A stretch of 10,642 nucleotides of DNA from contig NW_014011565.1 of the NCBI RefSeq assembly GCF_000611645.1, forward strand, positions 1-10,642, read 5' to 3'. Shown piece after piece: positions 6,985-10,642 of the stretch. This DNA is from Monoraphidium neglectum (Eukaryota; Chlorophyta; Chlorophyceae; Sphaeropleales; Selenastraceae). The translations under genes and the position numbers were made by a program. Below the pieces are notes generated by a model that was not told the origin of the DNA, did no database searches, and saw only the letters and a list, made by a program, of their open reading frames with translations. Every line of letters begins with the position of its first letter. Position 1 is the stretch's first letter.

Positions 6985-8205
6985 ATGACCCTCCGCCTGC
7001 TGTGCCAGGCGCTGGCCGTCCGCTCCAGCCGGGCAAGCACCAAGGTCTGGCATCAAGCCAGGGTCGCATGGGGCCCCGCGTCCGCCACGCCTCTGACGGA
7101 AGACGCGGTGGCCCACACCCACGCAGCGCCCTCATACGCCAATCACCGCGTCCGCCCCTGGCCCAAAGGCAGTGGCGCGCTTCGCGCTGTCGCTGGCTTC
7201 AGCTCCAGCGCGGCCAGGTTGGCACACCTGTGCCAGGTTGACAGCTGCAGTAAGCAGCCCACATTCAACTTCGAGGGGGCGTCCAAGGGCCTCTTCTGCA
7301 AGCCACATGCGGCGCCCGGTATGGTCAACGTTGTGAGCCGGCGATGCCGAGAGCCCGGCTGCAGTAAGCAGCCCCACTTCAACTTTGAGGGCGAGTCCAC
7401 AGGCATCTTCTGCAAGGCTCATGCGGCGCCCGGTATGATCAACGTTGGCAGTCGGCGCTGCCGAGAGCACAGCTGCAGGAAGCAGCCCCACTTCAACTTT
7501 GAGGGGGAGTCCAAGGGCATCTTTTGCAAGGCACATGCGGCGCCCGGCATGGTCAACGTTGTGAGTCGACGCTGCCGAGAGCCCGGCTGCATGAGACATC
7601 CCCACTTCAGCTTTGAGGGCGAGTCCAGCGGCCTCTTCTGCAAGGCGCATGCGGCACCCGGCATGGCGGACGTCACGAGCCCGCGCTGCAGGCAGCCGGA
7701 CTGCGCCACGCGGCCCAACTTCAACTTCGAGGGCCAGTCCAGGGGCATCTTCTGCAAGACGCATGCGGCGCCCGGCATGGTGGACGTCGTAGAGAGGCGC
7801 TGCCAGCAGCCTGGCTGCACCAAGCGCCCCTGCTACAACTTCCAGGGCCAGTCCAAGGGCATCTTCTGCAAGGCTCATGCGGCGCCCGGCATGGTTGATG
7901 TGAAGAAGCCCCGCTGCCGGGAGCCCGGCTGCACTAAGCGGCCCGTCTTCAACTTCAAGGGCGAGTCCAGGGGCATTTTCTGCAAGGCCCACTCGGAGCC
8001 AGGCATGGTGGACGTCCAGACCTGGCGCTGCCGAGAGCCCGGCTGCGAAAAGCTGCCCAGCTTCAACCATGCGGGGCATGGCGCCGCCAAGTACTGCGCC
8101 GCGCACGCCCAGCCTGGCATGGTCAACGTTAGTAGCGCAAGGAGCAGGGATGCACGGCCCTTGCATCGCACACTGCGACCGGCACATCCGGCCCAGGACG
8201 GTTGA
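6985..8205 (+). CDS. EsV-1-7 repeat protein, copy 2 (eight repeats, ninth destroyed)
   Basis: A 406-residue protein starting at the Met equivalent to copy 1. Residues 1-82 match the copy 1 N-terminus with about 17 substitutions and no indel, and keep the Arg-rich, acid-free first part. Residues 83-386 are eight perfect C-X4-C-X16-C-X2-H-X12 repeats. The ninth is wrecked by a 7-base deletion near 8136 and a 28-base deletion near 8173. Together they shift the frame, leaving a 20-residue non-repeat tail (387-406) ending at TGA 8203-8205. In the original frame, the sequence after the lost repeat reads D-V-T-R-G and then TAG at 8219-8221, probably the ancestral stop. The open frame also extends upstream of the chosen Met, but that part lies in the predicted intron. 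Whether the eight-repeat product is functional is unknown; the repeats show no other damage. This copy retains the single-copy 3' flank. Confidence 0.8.
   Translation: MTLRLLCQALAVRSSRASTKVWHQARVAWGPASATPLTEDAVAHTHAAPSYANHRVRPWPKGSGALRAVAGFSSSAARLAHLCQVDSCSKQPTFNFEGASKGLFCKPHAAPGMVNVVSRRCREPGCSKQPHFNFEGESTGIFCKAHAAPGMINVGSRRCREHSCRKQPHFNFEGESKGIFCKAHAAPGMVNVVSRRCREPGCMRHPHFSFEGESSGLFCKAHAAPGMADVTSPRCRQPDCATRPNFNFEGQSRGIFCKTHAAPGMVDVVERRCQQPGCTKRPCYNFQGQSKGIFCKAHAAPGMVDVKKPRCREPGCTKRPVFNFKGESRGIFCKAHSEPGMVDVQTWRCREPGCEKLPSFNHAGHGAAKYCAAHAQPGMVNVSSARSRDARPLHRTLRPAHPAQDG
7231..8142 (+). repeat. Eight tandem 114-bp coding repeats (EsV-1-7 motif)
   Basis: Eight units of exactly 114 bases with all Cys and His ligands kept. 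Relative to copy 1 one repeat is missing after repeat 2 and one extra repeat is present at 5-6. Copy 2 repeat 2 starts like copy 1 repeat 2 and ends like copy 1 repeat 3. Repeat 7 differs from its copy 1 counterpart at only two residues. Confidence 0.92.
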
Positions 8206-8692
8206 TGTCACACGCGGGTAGCATCAGCGGCTGCGTGCAGCCGCGGTGGCAGCGTGTGTGGCAGCCGTGCGTGGCGTTGGCGGGGCCGCGCTTTGTGCGT
8301 CACTGGGGCTGAGCTTTCGGGGCACCGAGTCGTTGATGCATGCATCTGCACAATCGCCGAAGACCGGTTGCTACAGGGTGTCTTGGCCTGACTGCACCCT
8401 TGGTCGTTCACCTGACATGTGCTCAGAAGGAACGCTGGTACCTGGACCAGACCATTATGACTGCCACACCTTGTCGACACATGTGAGTGTTTTCAAATTG
8501 CCAGCGGATGTTCTGGCCACCGCAGCAGCTCCCGTGAAACAAAGCGTGCCGCCAACGCCTGGTGTGACTGTTGGCGGGTGACGTCACATGGCACTCAGTC
8601 CCTGTGTGGGCTTAATAACATAGATACTTGTGCTTCATGGCTGTATGTCAGCATCTTGTGATGAATGACACGGGCGTCCGATCAGGATCATG

Positions 8693-8718
8693 AGGCCCGC
8701 TGCATCTCCGGCGGGCCT
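8693..8718 (+). repeat. Inverted repeat, 8-bp perfect stem
   Basis: AGGCCCGC at 8693-8700 and GCGGGCCT at 8711-8718 are exact reverse complements separated by ten bases. In RNA this gives a short GC-rich hairpin about 30 bases before a TGTAA. It may be a 3' UTR structure or chance in GC-rich DNA. Confidence 0.45.
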
Positions 8719-8746
8719 AACGCCCAAGTCCTTAATCCTATCCACG

Positions 8747-8751
8747 TGTAA
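8747..8751 (+). terminator. Candidate TGTAA poly(A) signal for EsV-1-7 copy 2
   Basis: This is the first TGTAA seen after the copy 2 stop, more than 500 bases downstream. It lies beyond the duplication border, so unit 1 has no equivalent. It overlaps the palindrome at 8750-8766. Confidence 0.35.
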
Positions 8752-8766
8752 ATTAGGGCCTAATTT
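8750..8766. repeat. 17-bp palindrome AAATTAGG-G-CCTAATTT
   Basis: Two perfect 8-base arms around a single G, the only AT-rich dyad in a GC-rich region. It sits between the presumed 3' end of one gene and the leader of the next, as expected for a dimeric transcription-factor site. No specific factor is recognised. Confidence 0.4.
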
Positions 8767-8971
8767 GAGCCGGAGTATACGGCTTTGTCAGCGCCACGCC
8801 CGCAGCAGACGCTCACCCCCGCCGACGCAGGCCGTCGCTCGACGAAGCGACCCCAACAACAGCGGACGGGCGAGCGGCGCCGCAGCAGCCCAACCCCTCG
8901 CGCGCGCGGCGGGGCTCCAGCCAGCAGAAAAATTGCAACAACAACAGCCTGACTCGTCTGACAGCGCACAG

Positions 8972-10596
8972 ATGCTCTTGGCAAAGGTGCGCAGGTGCGC
9001 GTCGTGCGCCAGGCGGGCACGGCTCGGGCCCCTCCACTGCTAAGGACGCTCAAGGTCAACAGGCCGCTCGCAGCCGCCGGTCTGCAAACTCAAGCAGCTG
9101 GTCGGGCTCCACACCAGTTGCCAACACTGCCTCACCCACAGCTGCACCCGGAGCCCACAGCCCTGATCACATGAGCGAGGTGCACACAGCCGCTGTATGC
9201 GCCGCCACCCCTGCTGCCCCCCGCCCGCCCCCGCCAGGCTTGGTTCCTCCTGGGCGGCGCCAGCGGCGCCTTGCTGTTCCCCTACGTAAACGTTTTCCTT
9301 GCGGCAAGAGGCACGCTGAACCCTGCTCCCGCGCGCCACCGCTCCCGCGCGCGCCTGGTATCCCACGCGGCTGCCACCTTGCGGGCGACCACAATGCACC
9401 GCGCGCCCTCGCACGCAACCGCCACCGAGCAGCTGCCTGGCGAGCAGCTACCTGCCAAGCAGCTGCCTGGTCAGCAGCTGCCTGGCTTGCCAGCCGTCCC
9501 TATAGGCCCCGCCTGGACCCCTGTGGACCCCTATAAACCGCCCGAAGCCCACCCACACCCCATCAATGAGGGACATACCCCCCACCCTTGCAGACATCAT
9601 TGTCCTCCAGCACCCTCTGTACCCCTCCTGCCTTGCCCCGCCGCCCCGCCAGGCCTCACCCCTGCAGAGATCGGCCTCATCTCCGCCCTTCGGCCGTGGG
9701 TCGCCGCGCCCACCTCCATCGCCGCCACCGCCCTCGCCGACCGCGCCGCCGCGCACCGGCCGCTGCTGCTCCTCGGCCTCTGCGCCTCGGCGCTGCTGCG
9801 CGCGGCGCTGCCCCTGGGGCGCGGCGCGTGGGAGCTCTGCGCCATCCTGCTGGCTGCTGAGGCGTTCGGCTTCTTCGGTGTCCTCGGGGACTCCACTGTC
9901 CTCTCAAACCTGGCTGGGCGCGAGGTGGGGCCGACAGCATGCACAACGCATGCTGCTCGGACGGTCTGCTGCGTGTCTGCGGCCAGAGCGCGTGTGATTC
10001 ACGTTCTCTGCGTGTTGCGACAAGCGCCGCTTTATCTCGGGCGGCGAGTTGTCCGCGCCTCCCTTCCTTGCCCGAACCCAACACCCATTCGGCCGGCCGG
10101 CCGCCGCGCTTCGCAGGGCGGGGCCGCGTCATACGGCGCCCAGCGTGTGTGGGCCAGCATCGGCTGGGGTGTCTTCGGCGTGGCGGGCGGCGCCGCCATC
10201 CAGCGCTTCGGCATTGAAACGGCCCCCTTCGTCGGCTTCGGCCTGCTTTCGGCGCTGCTGTTTGTGGTGGGCGCGCTGATGCGGTACAACTACGCCGGGT
10301 GGGCGCCCGCGGCCGCCCCTCTGCCTTCCGCCGACGCACGCGGCAGCGGCGGCGGCGGCGGCCCCGAAAGGGGCCTGCTTGAGAGCCCCCCCGCTGCCGC
10401 CGCCGAGCCTGCCGCCGGCGAGGCAGCCGCCGTCGGTGCGCCTGCGGCGGCAGAGGCGGGCGAGTATGACTGGTCGGAGGGCGGGAGCCTGGAGGGTGCG
10501 GCGGCTGGGGCGGAGGAGGGCGGCGTGGCGGCGCTGTTGCTGCAGCCGGAGGTGGCGATATTTCTTTTTGAGGCGACGATGCTCGGGTTTGGCATG
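8972..10596 (+). CDS. MFS_1_like (MFSD6-like) membrane transporter, N-terminal part
   Basis: Four exons join in frame: 8972-8986, 9238-9310, 9653-9924 and 10117-10596, giving 280 residues before a GTGAGG donor at 10597; the gene runs off the window. The start MLLAK then AWFLLGG puts the first membrane helix at the N-terminus, typical of this branch. Segments in order: TM1 (FPYVNVFLAARG end), then the LTPAEIGLISALRPW turn and TM2 ending at the A-L-A-D-R loop, TM3, TM4 with GFFGVLGDSTVLS, the cytosolic YGAQRVWASIGWGVFG stretch leading into TM5, and TM6. A loop rich in Gly, Ala and Glu follows, with a GGC run at about 10348-10362, then TM7 (EVAIFLFEATMLGFGM). The GLTPAEIGL signature and the R-x-W-x-x-I-G-W-G motif fit PF12832 MFS transporters, a group with sugar/nucleoside-symporter-like and MFSD6 members. 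The substrate cannot be told. The second intron uses a GC donor. Confidence 0.8.
9311..9652 (+). other. GC-AG intron of the transporter gene, open in the coding frame
   Basis: The upstream exon ends AAGAG and the next bases are GCACGC. Joining G at 9310 to GCCTCACC at 9653 restores AARG-LTPAEIGL exactly as the family expects, and no GT nearby does so. The intron is 342 bases, a multiple of three, and has no stop in the coding frame, so retention would insert 114 residues without breaking the protein. Confidence 0.65.
9427..9486 (+). repeat. Four imperfect 15-bp tandem repeats
   Basis: Four units of the form GAGCAGCTGCCTGGC with one to three changes each. They lie inside the GC-AG intron but in register with the coding frame; if retained they would read E/K/Q-Q-L-P-G/A four times. 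Confidence 0.7.
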
Positions 10597-10642
10597 GTGA
10601 GGGGCTGCTGGCGCTTGTGATAAGGGTCAGGGGGTTGTCGAG

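Larger units (their letters stand above)
4128..8316 (+). repeat. Tandem duplication, unit 2
   Basis: Collinear diverged copy of 14-4127. Left border: TGATGGCGACACA at 4128, matching base 14. Right border: similarity to unit 1 ends about 8316, just past CTGGGGCTGAG, where unit 1 continues into the junction and unit 2 into unrelated single-copy DNA. Contents mirror unit 1, with a truncated gene A and an EsV-1-7 gene damaged at its 3' end. Confidence 0.88.
8317..8971 (+). other. Single-copy region: 3' flank of EsV-1-7 copy 2 and leader of the transporter gene
   Basis: No coding sequence is supported before the ATG at 8972. The left part, up to about 8751, would be the 3' untranslated region of EsV-1-7 copy 2, ending at the TGTAA at 8747-8751. 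The right part would hold the promoter and leader of the transporter. An open frame starting at ATG 8690 runs into the transporter's first exon in frame, but its product is low-complexity and would put about 94 residues before the first membrane segment, so it is treated as leader. Confidence 0.45.

Noticed and set aside
7132..8211. Long open frame on the - strand opposite EsV-1-7 copy 2
   Set aside because: Same antisense shadow of the repeat array as in unit 1.
8246..8581. 111-codon open frame after EsV-1-7 copy 2
   Set aside because: It crosses the duplication border, has no recognisable motif and no counterpart in unit 1; likely 3' untranslated sequence.
8690..8971. Longer N-terminus of the transporter from ATG 8690
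   Set aside because: In frame, but low-complexity and Arg/Ala/Gln-rich; related transporters begin just before TM1, as ATG 8972 does. It remains a minor possibility.
9532..9537. TATAAA as a promoter
   Set aside because: It lies inside the second intron of the transporter with no start or leader after it.
1..10642. tRNA, rRNA, CRISPR array or transposon ends
   Set aside because: No cloverleaf, rRNA-like block, spaced identical repeats, transposase frame or terminal inverted repeats flanking the duplicated units was seen; a covariance-model or repeat-library search would be the decisive test.

Overview
The window is nuclear DNA from a eukaryote, most likely a GC-rich microalga. The evidence is split genes with GT-AG introns of about 200-350 bases, pyrimidine-rich acceptors, TGTAA motifs where 3' ends are expected (the usual poly(A) signal of green algae), and a Cys/His repeat family (EsV-1-7) known mainly from brown algae, other stramenopiles, a few green algae and a brown-algal virus. 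The species cannot be fixed from sequence alone. All genes supported here lie on the + strand.

Layout. (1) 14-4127 and 4128 to about 8316 are two diverged copies of one tandem duplication of about 4.1 kb. Each unit carries the last five exons of 'gene A' (a C-terminal region with weak M3-peptidase-like features), a TGTAA motif, an intergenic stretch, a 5' leader exon with a conserved intron, and a gene for an EsV-1-7 repeat protein. The bases just outside the pair (1-13, and beyond 8316) do not match the internal junction, so the array seems to hold exactly two units. (2) About 8317-8971 is single-copy sequence holding the probable 3' end of the second EsV-1-7 gene and the leader of the next gene. 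(3) 8972-10596 is the 5' part of an MFS_1_like (MFSD6-like) transporter in four exons, running off the right edge.

The duplication breakpoints fall inside genes: one in an intron of gene A, one just past the EsV-1-7 coding region. Unit 1 therefore has the gene A that can still join upstream exons, but its EsV-1-7 gene was cut off from its 3' flank and reads into unit 2. Unit 2 has a 5'-truncated gene A with broken splice signals, and an EsV-1-7 gene that keeps the original 3' flank but has lost its ninth repeat to deletions. The EsV-1-7 proteins have 9 and 8 intact copies of the exact 38-residue pattern C-X4-C-X16-C-X2-H-X12, after an 82-residue Arg/Ser/Ala-rich N-terminus that looks like an organelle presequence. 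Nothing in the sequence links the transporter to the duplicated pair beyond proximity.
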